A DNA stretch of 43,097 nucleotides from Aurantibrevibacter litoralis (GTDB taxonomy: Bacteria > Bacteroidota > Bacteroidia > Flavobacteriales > Flavobacteriaceae), in contig NZ_JAYEEQ010000025.1 in assembly GCF_034651555.1 (NCBI RefSeq), forward strand, positions 1 through 43,097. Direction: 5' to 3'. The notes under the pieces were generated by a model. It made no database searches. It worked only from the letters and a program-made list of their open reading frames with translations, and was not told where the DNA came from. Numbering within the stretch: position 1 is the first letter of the stretch; each line of letters begins with the position of its first letter. Made by a program: the position numbers and the translations under genes. Positions 1 to 9,027 of the stretch are shown here, piece by piece.

Positions 1-94
1 TCTATGCTCCATAGTATAAGATATTATTTGCTCTAATTTAATGACTTTATATCTAATAACAAAGTGCCTAAGTCAATTGTTTCATTTGGTTGGC

Positions 95-991
95 CTAGTA
101 CATAGAAACTATTCTTTTAAAGTGTGGTAAAGCGATTTCAGGCTCGGCCAATTCGGGATGCCATCGTTTTTCCCATTCAAAACTAAGATACCCATTATAA
201 TGGGTACGGTCTAAAAGTGCTAAAATTTCTGCAATAGGCACTTCGCCGTTACCGGTTAGCGTATATTTTGTAGCTGCGTCATTTTTAAAATAACCGTCTT
301 TAAGTTGTACTAAACTGATGTAATCTTTTAAGGTATGATACATTTTTTCGGGGCTTTCTCCCGTTTGTAGATGCATATTAAAAAAGTCCCAGATAATACC
401 GGTGTGTTCATTGCTCATACCTTGCATTACAAAGCTAATATCGGTTGCCCATACCAAGTCACTATGTGTATCTAACAAAACTTTTACTCTAGAACCGCTA
501 CAATAATCAGCAAGGATAGCCAGATTTTCTTGTATGGTAGCTAAGGCAAACGCTTTGGTTTTTTCTTTCGGAAAATAGTTGGGAAAAACACGGATATAAG
601 GGCAATCGAGTTCCTGAGCCATATCAATATAGCGTTTCGCAGTATCTAAATTGAGGTTTTTTTTCGATGGTTCATACTCATGGAGTACCGCAGATGAATT
701 TAAATTGAGGATGTTTACATCAAAATTTGCAGCCATTTCTTTGATCTTGTGCCGTTGACTCTTTTGAAAATAGGGACTTTGAAGCAAATCTACTTCGTTT
801 AATATCCCTCTAAATTCAACAGCTTGATACCCCATTTTCTGGGCATTTTCAAAAATTTCCGGTAAACTCCAATCCGGACAGGCCAACGTATTGAAACATA
901 ATTTTCTTTGGGGTGCTGTTGTCGGCTTTGAAAATAGTGCGGGAGCTAACAGGCCAAGCGCGCTTAGTTGAAGAAAAGACTTTCGGTTCAT
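95..991 (-). CDS. Exported sugar phosphate isomerase/epimerase-like TIM-barrel protein
   Basis: This 298-aa protein resembles the xylose isomerase-like TIM-barrel family (AP endonuclease 2 fold), which includes sugar isomerases and epimerases. Visible family features are the early strand-helix pattern with LPEIFENAQKMGYQAVEFRG, an internal LLDTHSDL segment and the C-terminal GYLSFEWEKRW, where acidic and His residues of such barrels usually bind a divalent metal. The N-terminus MNRKSFLQLSALGLLAPALF is a signal sequence with an Arg-Lys pair, so Tat export is possible but not certain. The start is the ATG at the 5' end of the frame, which places the signal correctly. It is divergent from the M14 pair, with 242 bp between them. 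The substrate is unknown; exported members of this type often sit in sugar-catabolic loci, but no such locus is visible here. Confidence 0.8.
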   Translation of the reverse strand: MNRKSFLQLSALGLLAPALFSKPTTAPQRKLCFNTLACPDWSLPEIFENAQKMGYQAVEFRGILNEVDLLQSPYFQKSQRHKIKEMAANFDVNILNLNSSAVLHEYEPSKKNLNLDTAKRYIDMAQELDCPYIRVFPNYFPKEKTKAFALATIQENLAILADYCSGSRVKVLLDTHSDLVWATDISFVMQGMSNEHTGIIWDFFNMHLQTGESPEKMYHTLKDYISLVQLKDGYFKNDAATKYTLTGNGEVPIAEILALLDRTHYNGYLSFEWEKRWHPELAEPEIALPHFKRIVSMY

Positions 992-1233
992 TCCGTTTTT
1001 TTATAAAATTAAGCAATAGGCTTTAAATTAACTAGAGTACATTTTTGGAAGTTAGGTATAGGCCTATATAATGCATAGCAAAAACTCCATTTGTAGGCTA
1101 AGTGAAAAAAACACAAAATAAATTGATGAAGATTTTTGTGCGTTAATATAACATTAAAAGGAATTGGTGTTAAATTTTTTAAAAGTCGTTTCAATTTGAG
1201 TATTTTCGATTTGTTAATCTTTAACTCGCTACA

Positions 1234-2901
1234 ATGCACCAAAAATTAATTTACCTTTTTGGGATATGGATATTTTCCGTCCCAATTTGGTCTCAAACAA
1301 ATTACCCCACCATCCCGCAAATTGCCCAACGGCTTCAAAAAATAAATGCAAATTCCGATGCTACCCTATCATCTTTAGTAAAAACGGAAGGGGGGAATGA
1401 TATCTGGGTACTTAAGATAGGCATAGGAGATTTAGATAACAAACCAGGAATTGCAGTTGTAGGAGGTACAGAGGGCTTTCATGTGCTTGGTGTAGAATTG
1501 GCGCTTCAGTTTGCAGAACGATTGGTGGCGAATCATTCAAAAATTTTAGAGACTACTACCTTTTACATATTTCCTAATATGTCTCCCGATGCTTATGGTC
1601 AGTACCATACTTCCTTACAATATGAGCGAAGAGGAAATGCGGTAAAAGTTGATCATGATAGGGATGGCATGGCAGATGAAGATCCGTATGAAGATTTAAA
1701 TAACGATGGTTGGATTACCAATATGCGGGTAGAAAGTCCGTTAGGCGATTACAAACTACATCCAACTGATCCAAGGGTTTTGGTTAAAGCCGACCGATCG
1801 AAAGGCGAATCCGGAAATTATTTGTTGTACTCCGAAGGAATAGATAATGACAAGGACGGGAAGTTTAATGAAGATGGTACCGAGGGCATCGCTTTTAACA
1901 AAAACTTTACCTATCAATTTCCGGTGTTTCAGCCTTTAGCCGGAGATTATCCGGTGTCGCAAAAGGAAACTAGGGCACTTATAGATTACCTTTTTCAACA
2001 GTGGAATATTTTTGCATTTGTTACGTTTAGTCCGGCTAATAATCTTTCTACTCCTTTAAAATATGATGAGAAAGGGGCTAAAAAAAGAGTGATTAGTTCA
2101 ATGCTAGAAAAAGATGTAGACTTAAATAAAATGCTTTCTGAACTTTATAATAGTACCATTTCGCAGAACGCTTTTCTGCAAGACAATCAGGGTACGCCTG
2201 GTGATTTTTATCAGTGGGCCTATTTTCATTTCGGAAGATTAAGTTTTAGTACGCCGGGATGGTGGGTGCCAGAAGTAAAGTCGGATAAAGAAAAGGATAA
2301 AAATGAGGAAGAAGCGAAACAAGAAAAGAAAGATTCAAAAAAGGAAGAAGACAAAGATAAACCAGTAATAACCAAAGAATCTAATTTTTTGGCATGGGCA
2401 GCACCGCATGGCCTCAATAATGTGTTTGTACCATGGACAGAAGTATCGCATCCGGATTTCCCGAATCTAAAGGTAGAAGTTGGCGGAATAAAACCATTTG
2501 TATTGCATAATGCACCCTTTAGGCAGGTAGACAGTATTGCCATTCAGCACACTAATTTTATTGTAAAATTGGCTGAAATTCAGCCTAAACTGGAATTTCA
2601 CAATGTAAAAGTAGAAAAATTGGGCAACAGATTACATAGAATTACAGCAGATCTCTTTAATAATTCCCCCTTGCCAACGCATTCAGAATTGGGTGAAAAA
2701 TCGCGGTGGCTTCGTAAAATTCGCATCGACATTACCAAAGATAAAAAAGAAGTATTGGCGGGCAACACCTTGAATTTGATAGATAAATTAGGTGCTTTTG
2801 AAACAAAAAAGGTTTCATGGATTGTTCAAGGTACCGGAAATGTAGTTATAAAAGCAGGTGCATCGCACTGTGGTATTGCCACACTAAACGTAAAATTATA
2901 A
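1234..2901 (+). CDS. M14 carboxypeptidase-like protein, probably without a zinc site
   Basis: This is a 555-aa secreted protein with a Sec signal peptide (about residues 1-20, ending near IWSQ). The fold is that of M14 zinc carboxypeptidases: a strand ending GIAVVGG, then helix LGVELALQFAERL, and the late VEVGG segment that carries the catalytic Glu in the family. In active enzymes the first ligand motif reads HxxE. Here the same place reads T-E-G-F-H, so His and Glu positions are exchanged, and the later ligand His region reads FVTFSPANN with no His. DxDxDG-type acidic loops occur (DHDRDGMADED and DNDKDGKFNEDG) and may bind calcium. A Lys/Glu-rich linker lies around residues 350-380. The next gene starts 2 nt after the stop, so they form an operon. 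Folding as M14 is likely; peptidase activity is doubtful. Confidence 0.8.
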   Translation: MHQKLIYLFGIWIFSVPIWSQTNYPTIPQIAQRLQKINANSDATLSSLVKTEGGNDIWVLKIGIGDLDNKPGIAVVGGTEGFHVLGVELALQFAERLVANHSKILETTTFYIFPNMSPDAYGQYHTSLQYERRGNAVKVDHDRDGMADEDPYEDLNNDGWITNMRVESPLGDYKLHPTDPRVLVKADRSKGESGNYLLYSEGIDNDKDGKFNEDGTEGIAFNKNFTYQFPVFQPLAGDYPVSQKETRALIDYLFQQWNIFAFVTFSPANNLSTPLKYDEKGAKKRVISSMLEKDVDLNKMLSELYNSTISQNAFLQDNQGTPGDFYQWAYFHFGRLSFSTPGWWVPEVKSDKEKDKNEEEAKQEKKDSKKEEDKDKPVITKESNFLAWAAPHGLNNVFVPWTEVSHPDFPNLKVEVGGIKPFVLHNAPFRQVDSIAIQHTNFIVKLAEIQPKLEFHNVKVEKLGNRLHRITADLFNNSPLPTHSELGEKSRWLRKIRIDITKDKKEVLAGNTLNLIDKLGAFETKKVSWIVQGTGNVVIKAGASHCGIATLNVKL

Positions 2902-2903
2902 TA

Positions 2904-3965
2904 ATGATGAAGTCTTTTGTTTCCTTTAGTACTGTGGTTTGCTTGCTAACCATTTCTCTATCGCAGGCGCAAGAAAAGTTTTTTCGAGCCATAGGTACAC
3001 CACATCAACCTAAAGTAGAAGTGAGCTGGAATCGTTATTATACTTATGATGGACTCGTAGATATTATGCAGAAAATTGCTAAAGCGCATCCTCAGCTCGC
3101 AAAACTTCAAAGTATTGGAAAATCCGTTGAAGGTAGGGAAATCTGGTCGCTTACCATTTCCGATTTTGGCACAGGTAATCCCAATCGGAAGCCCGCTATG
3201 TACATCGATGTAAAAATTTATGATGCCATAGCCAAAAAGGGAGAAGAAATGATTCCCGGTTATCGTTATTTAGTAGTATACAAAGATTTATATTCTGTAT
3301 TTGGAGGAGAATTGGATTGGTTTTATGGAGGTAGAGGAATTTACACCTACACGAATGAGTTAATGGTCTCGTATCTATACTATCATAAAAATGAGGTGAG
3401 AGCCAACCAAGAAGAAGAATTAAAAGTAGATAAATACCTTACCTTTGGGGACGCTTTTGTTCCTTGGGAAACCTACCAGCATCCCCAATTTGGTGCTATT
3501 GAAGTTGGTGGATTTAAAAAGAATTTCAGTAGGGCACACCCCGGGTTTTTGTTAGAGCAAGATGCACATAGAAATATGGCGTTTACTCTGTATCATGGAT
3601 ATCACACCCCTAAATTAAGTGTCTTAGATGTTCAAGAAGAAGCTCTTGGTAATGGGCTAACGGCACTAACGGCAACCATTTATAACGAACGTCTTATGCC
3701 TACACACTCCGGTCAAGATTTAAAATACAACATAGAACGTCCGGATTACATTACCATTAAAGGGGCGAAAGTATTAGCGGGAATGATCGTGGAAAATGCG
3801 GATTTTAATATCGTTAAAGAACAAAGGAATTCGCCCGAAAAAATCGCCGTACCTAATATTCCGGGTATGGGTACCGTTAAAGTGCGATGGATCGTTTCTG
3901 GAAGCGGTAATTATTCCCTTACGGTAGATTCTGCCAAAGGCGGTGTTGTAGATTGGAAGAACTAA
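2904..3965 (+). CDS. M14 carboxypeptidase-like protein with the catalytic core deleted
   Basis: The chosen start (first of two ATGs at 2904/2907) gives 353 aa with a signal peptide ending SLSQAQ. An upstream in-frame extension would lie inside the preceding gene and lacks a signal. The N-terminal part matches the M14 pre-core (GKSVEGREIWSLTISDFGTG, then KPAMYID). In full-length relatives this strand is followed by the HxxE zinc motif and roughly 200 residues of core. Here it jumps at about nt 3207-3212 straight to KIYDAIAKKGEEMIPGYRYL, and then continues with the C-terminal part including AIEVGG. The frame is intact, so this looks like an in-frame internal deletion. The product cannot have a normal M14 zinc site. 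It may be a decaying gene or a retained non-catalytic protein. It is translated right after the other M14-like gene. Confidence 0.75.
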   Translation: MMKSFVSFSTVVCLLTISLSQAQEKFFRAIGTPHQPKVEVSWNRYYTYDGLVDIMQKIAKAHPQLAKLQSIGKSVEGREIWSLTISDFGTGNPNRKPAMYIDVKIYDAIAKKGEEMIPGYRYLVVYKDLYSVFGGELDWFYGGRGIYTYTNELMVSYLYYHKNEVRANQEEELKVDKYLTFGDAFVPWETYQHPQFGAIEVGGFKKNFSRAHPGFLLEQDAHRNMAFTLYHGYHTPKLSVLDVQEEALGNGLTALTATIYNERLMPTHSGQDLKYNIERPDYITIKGAKVLAGMIVENADFNIVKEQRNSPEKIAVPNIPGMGTVKVRWIVSGSGNYSLTVDSAKGGVVDWKN

Positions 3966-3977
3966 AATGGCCATAAA

Positions 3978-4012
3978 AAATGGGGTTTTCACCGTTCAGG
4001 TAAACCCCATTT
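3978..4012 (+). terminator. Hairpin terminator after the M14-like pair
   Basis: An 11-bp perfect stem (AAATGGGGTTT at 3978-3988 with AAACCCCATTT at 4002-4012) encloses a 13-nt loop and begins 12 nt after the stop codon at 3965. No long T-run follows; instead the five-hairpin repeat begins at 4013. It probably ends transcription of the upstream operon and might also act on the convergent M16 gene. Confidence 0.65.
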
Positions 4013-4207
4013 AATCTAAAGATTCCCCGACCCGAAGGTCGGGGTTTCCTATTTACCTCTCCTTTGGAGAGGTCGGAACTGCCTTTTTGCAGTTCCGGGT
4101 GAGGTAAAATACAAAATTTCGGTTTTTGGCCCAAAGGCCAAAATGAAACTGGCGAAATACCCCTATGGCTTGCCTCGGGGATAGTCAGTTTCAAGAAATT
4201 TTTTATT
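4013..4207. repeat. Five-hairpin dispersed repeat, copy 1
   Basis: This is one of two ~195-bp copies, about 95% identical by eye to 38807-39002 and in the same orientation. It is a row of stem-loops: CCCCGACC/GGTCGGGG, ACCTCTCC/GGAGAGGT, GGAACTGC/GCAGTTCC, TTTTGGCC/GGCCAAAA and an outer TGAAACTGGC/GTCAGTTTCA enclosing small CCCC/GGGG and GGC/GCC stems. It lies between convergent genes and starts 15 nt after the minus-strand M16 stop codon. Open frames across it are spurious. Confidence 0.85.
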
Positions 4208-4222
4208 ACACGTGTAGTGATT

Positions 4223-6937
4223 TTACTTTTTAAAATCCCCTGCATTTACGACCGTCCATTTTTCAAAGGGCTTAATGTACTTTACTATCACCTTATTTAC
4301 ATCTTCCACGGTGAGTTTGCGTAGTTTTTCTTCTATCGATTTTTGAAAATCCATGGTTCTGTTGTAGAAAATGTTATTGTTGATAAGGCTCGACAGTTCA
4401 TTGTCTTGTGCTCGAGATACCGTCTCTTCCTGAATCCACCCATTAACAGCATTGTCTAGTTCTTCCTGAGTAATTCCATCCTTAATAAAACGAGCCAGTT
4501 CCTCTTTAAAGCCTAATTGTACTTTGTCATAATTTTCCGGAGCATAAATAGCATAGAGATATAATTGCGAATTTTCGTCATCTTTATCAGAATCGGCCTG
4601 AAATCCCGCTCCGGCACCATAACTCACACCATCTTTCTGGCGTAGCCTATCTGCGAATCGGGAATTTAAAAATCCGCCTCCCAATATGGTAGCAGCTACC
4701 TGTACTGCCACATAATCATAGCTATATTCACTTAGTTTTAGGTATAGTCCGCCAAAAGTCATGGCGTTCTTCTTATCCGGTGTTACAATATTCTCATTCA
4801 CAGCCTTTGAGGGCGTGTGAGGCGCAGAAATTTTAGCATAGGGTGTTTTACTGTTAAATTGCGCAAACTCGGTTTCTATAAAGGCCTTTATTTCGTCCGA
4901 CTTTAGGTTGCCTATACCTACTAAAATGGACTTACCTAATCCATAAAAATCGTTATAAAATGAGGATACATCGGTTAATGTTACTTTTTTAATGGCATCA
5001 ATGCGTTCTTCAATAGTCATTCTGTACAGCGGATGTCCCTTAGGGTAGGCATTATTGATTTCTCCAAATCGGGTTTGCGCTAAGAACTGGGGCTCCGTTT
5101 TGTTGGCTTCAATAGTTGCCAGCGCTTCCGTTTTTAGTTTTTCCAGTTCGCCTGCATCAAACGCAGGGTTTTTTAAGATATCGGCCATAAGCTGTAGTGT
5201 TGGCAGTAGGTTTTCTTCCGTAGAAGCTATATTGGCATAAACGTTACCGTTTCTAGCACTAAAATTTAAGGTCGATTTTAGTTTACTTAGTTCATCCTCT
5301 ATTTGTTGTCTGGTTCTGCTTGTTGTTCCCTTATTTAATAAATCGGCAGTAAATGATGGAATAACTCCCTTATTAGATAAGGATTTTTCATCCCCATTAC
5401 GGATGCTAAAACTAAGGGTTACTGTATTGCCTCGATTGTTTTTTTGTATAAAACCGTAATGAACCCCATTTTGCAAAGTGCCCCTTTCTAGCCGTTGTTC
5501 AATATGATCGTAAGCCACGTCAAATGCTTCCCCCATTCCCAGACTTTCTCTACCTTGATAATTTTGCACCAAGGAATCAAGGTTTTTAGTATGCGGAATT
5601 TCAATTCTTTCCGGGGTCTTTGTGGGCACAAAACGACCTATGGTTCTATTGGTTGGAATAAAGTACTTTAAGGCAACATCATTTATGTCCTCCAACGTAC
5701 TATTTTCAATACGGTCACGGTGTATAAATCCTAGGCGCCAATCGCCAGCACCTATATATTCGCTCATATACCTCCCCAGACTTTCAGAGTCTCGCGTTAA
5801 TACATCGATTTGCTTTAACAAATTGGCTTTTGCTCTATCTACTTCTTCTTGCGTAATGGGTTCTAATTTTAAATGATCTAGAACTTGTTTTAAAATCGTT
5901 TCTACCTCTAAGGCATTTTTTTCTGAAGGCACATTCACATTGATGTATAAAAATCCGGGCTCTTTTGTAAAAGGTAATGACGACCAAAGGGATGATGCTT
6001 TTTGTGTTTCAACTACAGCCTTGTACAATCTTCCTGATGGTTCTGCGGTGAGCACTTCTTCTAGGATAGCTACTGCAGCATAATCGGCGTGAGAACCGGC
6101 GGGCGTATGATATAAAGCCGAAACCAATTGTAAATCTCCTACGCGACTTACGGTGACCAATTTTTCTCCATCTTGTGCCGGTTCTTCGGTGTAAGAATCT
6201 CTAATAGGGGTATTAGGTCTTGCTATCTTTCCAAATTTGCTATGTAGTAAGGCTAGTGTTTCTTCTGTATCAAATTTGCCTGTTACCATTAAGACGGCAT
6301 TATCCGGTCTGTAGAATTTTTTGTAAAACGCCTTTAAGTTTTCGATAGGAACACGCTCAATATCAGATTTGTTGCCAATGGTAGTATTACCGTAATTATG
6401 CCATAAATAAGCTGCATCAATGACTTTCTGCATCAGTACTCTGGAAGGACTATTTTCACCGGATTCAAACTCGTTCCGAACAACGCTAAACTCAGATTCT
6501 AAATCTTCCTTGGCAATGTAAGAATTCACCATTCTGTCGGCTTCCAAATCCAAAGCCCAATCCAAATTATCAACCGTGGCATTAAAGGTTTCAAAATAGT
6601 TAGTGCGGTCGTACCATGTAGTGCCGTTAGGTCTTGCGCCTCGTGTACTAAGTTCTTTTGGGATATCCGGATGATTGGGCGTACCTTTAAAAATCATGTG
6701 TTCCAGCAAGTGTGCCATTCCTTTTTCTCCGTAACCTTCATGCCTAGAACCTACCAGATAGGTAATGTTTACGGTGATGGTTTGTGCCGAGTTATCCGGA
6801 AATAAAAGCACTTTTAGCCCATTGTCCATGTGATATTCTGTAATACCTTCTACACTGGCCGTTTGTGTAAATTGACTTACAAGTGTATGGCTACATATTA
6901 CTAAGGTAATTACGGTAAGAATCGATTTTATTTTCAT
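4223..6937 (-). CDS. M16 family zinc protease, two-domain, exported
   Basis: This secreted or periplasmic processing-peptidase relative is about 904 aa. The inverted zinc motif HxxEH is present as HLLEH (about residues 76-80 from the chosen start), with the third ligand Glu in NEFESGE about 75 residues later. The second, non-catalytic M16 half carries the family's substrate-clamp region SRFADRLRQKDGVSYGAGAG. The size fits the usual ~900-aa double-domain form. The frame has Met codons at 6970, 6958 and 6937. The last gives a normal signal peptide (MKIKSILTVITLVICSHTLVS) and was chosen, but the longer starts cannot be excluded. It stands alone, convergent with the M14-like operon, and the five-hairpin repeat follows its stop codon. 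Confidence 0.9.
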   Translation of the reverse strand: MKIKSILTVITLVICSHTLVSQFTQTASVEGITEYHMDNGLKVLLFPDNSAQTITVNITYLVGSRHEGYGEKGMAHLLEHMIFKGTPNHPDIPKELSTRGARPNGTTWYDRTNYFETFNATVDNLDWALDLEADRMVNSYIAKEDLESEFSVVRNEFESGENSPSRVLMQKVIDAAYLWHNYGNTTIGNKSDIERVPIENLKAFYKKFYRPDNAVLMVTGKFDTEETLALLHSKFGKIARPNTPIRDSYTEEPAQDGEKLVTVSRVGDLQLVSALYHTPAGSHADYAAVAILEEVLTAEPSGRLYKAVVETQKASSLWSSLPFTKEPGFLYINVNVPSEKNALEVETILKQVLDHLKLEPITQEEVDRAKANLLKQIDVLTRDSESLGRYMSEYIGAGDWRLGFIHRDRIENSTLEDINDVALKYFIPTNRTIGRFVPTKTPERIEIPHTKNLDSLVQNYQGRESLGMGEAFDVAYDHIEQRLERGTLQNGVHYGFIQKNNRGNTVTLSFSIRNGDEKSLSNKGVIPSFTADLLNKGTTSRTRQQIEDELSKLKSTLNFSARNGNVYANIASTEENLLPTLQLMADILKNPAFDAGELEKLKTEALATIEANKTEPQFLAQTRFGEINNAYPKGHPLYRMTIEERIDAIKKVTLTDVSSFYNDFYGLGKSILVGIGNLKSDEIKAFIETEFAQFNSKTPYAKISAPHTPSKAVNENIVTPDKKNAMTFGGLYLKLSEYSYDYVAVQVAATILGGGFLNSRFADRLRQKDGVSYGAGAGFQADSDKDDENSQLYLYAIYAPENYDKVQLGFKEELARFIKDGITQEELDNAVNGWIQEETVSRAQDNELSSLINNNIFYNRTMDFQKSIEEKLRKLTVEDVNKVIVKYIKPFEKWTVVNAGDFKK

Positions 6938-7340
6938 TTGTTTTCGTTTTAATTGCATCTTGATACGCATAATTTAATAATTGATTGTATGAGAAACCAT
7001 TCAATTAGAAAATAGTCTTCCTATTTCTTCAGTACAACAACATTTGACAGAATATTCGGCAAAATACAAAATTGAACCCAAAGTTTTAACCCTGTATGCA
7101 TCATCTAATGCTAAAAATAAACAACCTATTTATTTTAGAAATTTTAGTGCTTACACACTAATTTAAGAATCCGTTTGAAGGATTTAAAAGATTCGTTAAA
7201 TTCCGTATTTTGCTAATAGATAAGTCTTTAAACCAATTTAAATACGCTTAAGAATGGGAATCAAAATAGGTGTTTATCCGCATAGCTTATAATATTCCCA
7301 ATCAGGAATAACCCTGCCCAACACTGTTAGTTCGCAGTTC
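6938..7340. other. Intergenic stretch without a recognised gene
   Basis: This AT-rich spacer lies between the M16 gene and the Gfo/Idh/MocA gene. A weak hairpin (TATTCC/GGAATA, 7293-7310) lies about 30 nt downstream of the oxidoreductase stop on the minus strand and could be part of its 3' end. No convincing promoter, RNA gene or small coding frame was found. Confidence 0.6.
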
Positions 7341-8429
7341 TTAAAGTTTTACGACACAGTTCTGTGCTGCCGAGGTATAAATGGCCTCAACAACCCTTAT
7401 GTCCCGAAGACCTTCCTCGCCGGGCACTACCAAAGGAGCATTGGTTAAAATCGCTAGAGCGTCTGCATCCATTTGATTGGCTTGCTGATTTTCCAAAGGA
7501 AAATTAATGATGGTACCATCAGACATACTACCCTTATTGCCGCTGTACGAAGAATGTGGTTCCATTTTTAGCCAGCCCTTTTCGTAGTTTACTTGTAAAT
7601 GGTTCATATTAATCCCAAAACTGGTTTGACAGGCGGCTCGTGCACCACTTGGAAATTCTAATTGAAACATCATGGTTTCTTCTACTTCATGGTATATTTC
7701 TGGACGTGTAGTTGATGCCTGAGCTATAACAGAAATGGGTTCCTCTCCGGAAGCCAAACGCGCTCCTTGCAATGCATACACGCCCATATCGCCCATAACA
7801 CCGCCACCAAGAGCTTTGTTTTGCTTCCAATGGGTAGTTCGGCCATCAAAATAACCTGCGGCAGAGGTAATCATTTTTACTTTCCCGAATGGCCTTTCTT
7901 TGGCAACGTTCATATACGCCTTAATGTTGGGATCGTGTTGACAGCGATACCCTATAGCTAATTTTACCTTGTTATCTGCGCAGGCCTTAATCATTGCTTC
8001 ACAATCTGCTACGGATGGCGCCATTGGCTTTTCGCACCACACGTGTTTTCCAGCCTTGGCAGCTCTAATGGTATATTCTGCATGCATGGAGGGAGGTAGC
8101 ACTACATAGACCACATCAATATCCGGATTATTAGCAATTGTATCAAAATTAGAATACGAATACACATTCTTGTCTTTTATGCCGTAATTTTTCTGCCATA
8201 CCGGAATTTTTTCAGGACTGCCGGTAACAATACCTCTTAATTCACAATTTTTGGTTAATTGCAATGCCGGTGCTAACAAATCCGTACTGTAATAGCCCAG
8301 GCCTACCAAAGCGATGCCTAATTTTTCTTTTTTCTGAAATGTAGAAGCCCATAAACCATTGGGCAGTAAGGCGGCTGAGGCGCCTACAAGGGTTGCTTGT
8401 TGTACAAAGTGTCGTCGTCCGTTTTTCAT
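7341..8429 (-). CDS. Tat-exported Gfo/Idh/MocA family oxidoreductase
   Basis: This 362-aa NAD(P)-dependent oxidoreductase has a twin-arginine type leader (GRRHFVQQATLVGASAALL), which implies export of the folded, cofactor-loaded protein. The Rossmann part shows IALVGLGYYS, and the EKPMA motif (in VWCEKPMAPSVADCEAM) is the diagnostic family signature with its catalytic-site Lys. The C-terminal alpha/beta domain carries the VMGDMGVYALQGAR region. The length fits the family. Substrates in this family are sugars, inositols or related polyols; nothing here decides which. It is a single gene transcribed in the same direction as the neighbouring exported aminotransferase, but 600 bp away from it. 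Confidence 0.9.
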   Translation of the reverse strand: MKNGRRHFVQQATLVGASAALLPNGLWASTFQKKEKLGIALVGLGYYSTDLLAPALQLTKNCELRGIVTGSPEKIPVWQKNYGIKDKNVYSYSNFDTIANNPDIDVVYVVLPPSMHAEYTIRAAKAGKHVWCEKPMAPSVADCEAMIKACADNKVKLAIGYRCQHDPNIKAYMNVAKERPFGKVKMITSAAGYFDGRTTHWKQNKALGGGVMGDMGVYALQGARLASGEEPISVIAQASTTRPEIYHEVEETMMFQLEFPSGARAACQTSFGINMNHLQVNYEKGWLKMEPHSSYSGNKGSMSDGTIINFPLENQQANQMDADALAILTNAPLVVPGEEGLRDIRVVEAIYTSAAQNCVVKL

Positions 8430-8511
8430 ATTTTAAAGAAGTGTATTTTGTACGGTCAAGATACCTAAAAAAAAAGAAAGTGCAAACGAGAGTCGAAAAT
8501 TTTTAAGTAGC

Positions 8512-8523
8512 TCACGATCGTGA
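8512..8523. promoter_or_regulatory. 12-bp perfect palindrome upstream of the oxidoreductase gene
   Basis: TCACGATCGTGA is a perfect palindrome about 83 bp upstream of the minus-strand oxidoreductase start. Its length and position suit an operator for a dimeric repressor. No cognate regulator gene is nearby and no promoter box could be placed, so this is only a candidate. Confidence 0.3.
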
Positions 8524-8594
8524 AGCATAGGCAATGTTGAACCGTATAGTAGATTGGAAATAGTTGAGTGTTTTTAAACTGCTTTGGCTTGGCC

Positions 8595-8768
8595 TTACAA
8601 AATTTTTGAAAGGATCACATATAGAGCCCATAACAGACAAAAGGCACAGAAAATATAGACAATACAATTTATCGTAGTTTTCTTATCCATAGGGCATTGT
8701 TTAACGTATAAACGCCGCATAGCACACGATCTTCTAATTTCTCCGTGTATGGTAGGAAAATTCGACAT
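8595..8768 (-). CDS. Possible 57-aa single-pass membrane small protein
   Basis: This short frame lies in the 600-bp gap between two larger minus-strand genes. It has ATG codons at 8768, 8720 and 8690. All forms end in a basic stretch (MDKKTT) followed by a hydrophobic segment of about 22 residues (NCIVYIFCAFCLLWALYVIL) and SKIL, the pattern of a small inner-membrane protein with a cytoplasmic N-terminus. No clear ribosome site or promoter was seen and no family is recognised. The frame could be chance. Confidence 0.3.
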   Translation of the reverse strand: MSNFPTIHGEIRRSCAMRRLYVKQCPMDKKTTINCIVYIFCAFCLLWALYVILSKIL

Positions 8769-9027
8769 AATTCCCTGAGATTCGATAAAAACTAGGAATT
8801 AAACGATAAAAGTCTATAACAGATATTTAGAAGGAAAGCACATTCAAATCATTACAATCCGTATTAAGTCATCGGATACCTAATGGTCGTAGGCTGCTTT
8901 TCCGCCTCAACAACAAATCATGCTAAAAAAATGAGTTGCTTTGCAATGAGGATCTAATTCAATATTAAAATGGTTGGTGTACATTCTTATGCACTTAATT
9001 ACTTTTTGTTTAAAAACCGATTTTTCG

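Noticed and set aside
1009..1242. 77-codon minus-strand frame in the first divergent region
   Set aside because: Overlaps the M14-like start, has no ribosome site or family features, and lies in low-complexity AT-rich sequence.
3919..4245. 108-codon minus-strand frame across the first repeat
   Set aside because: It runs through the terminator and the five-hairpin element; a matching frame occurs at copy 2. The coding look comes from the repeat, not from a protein.
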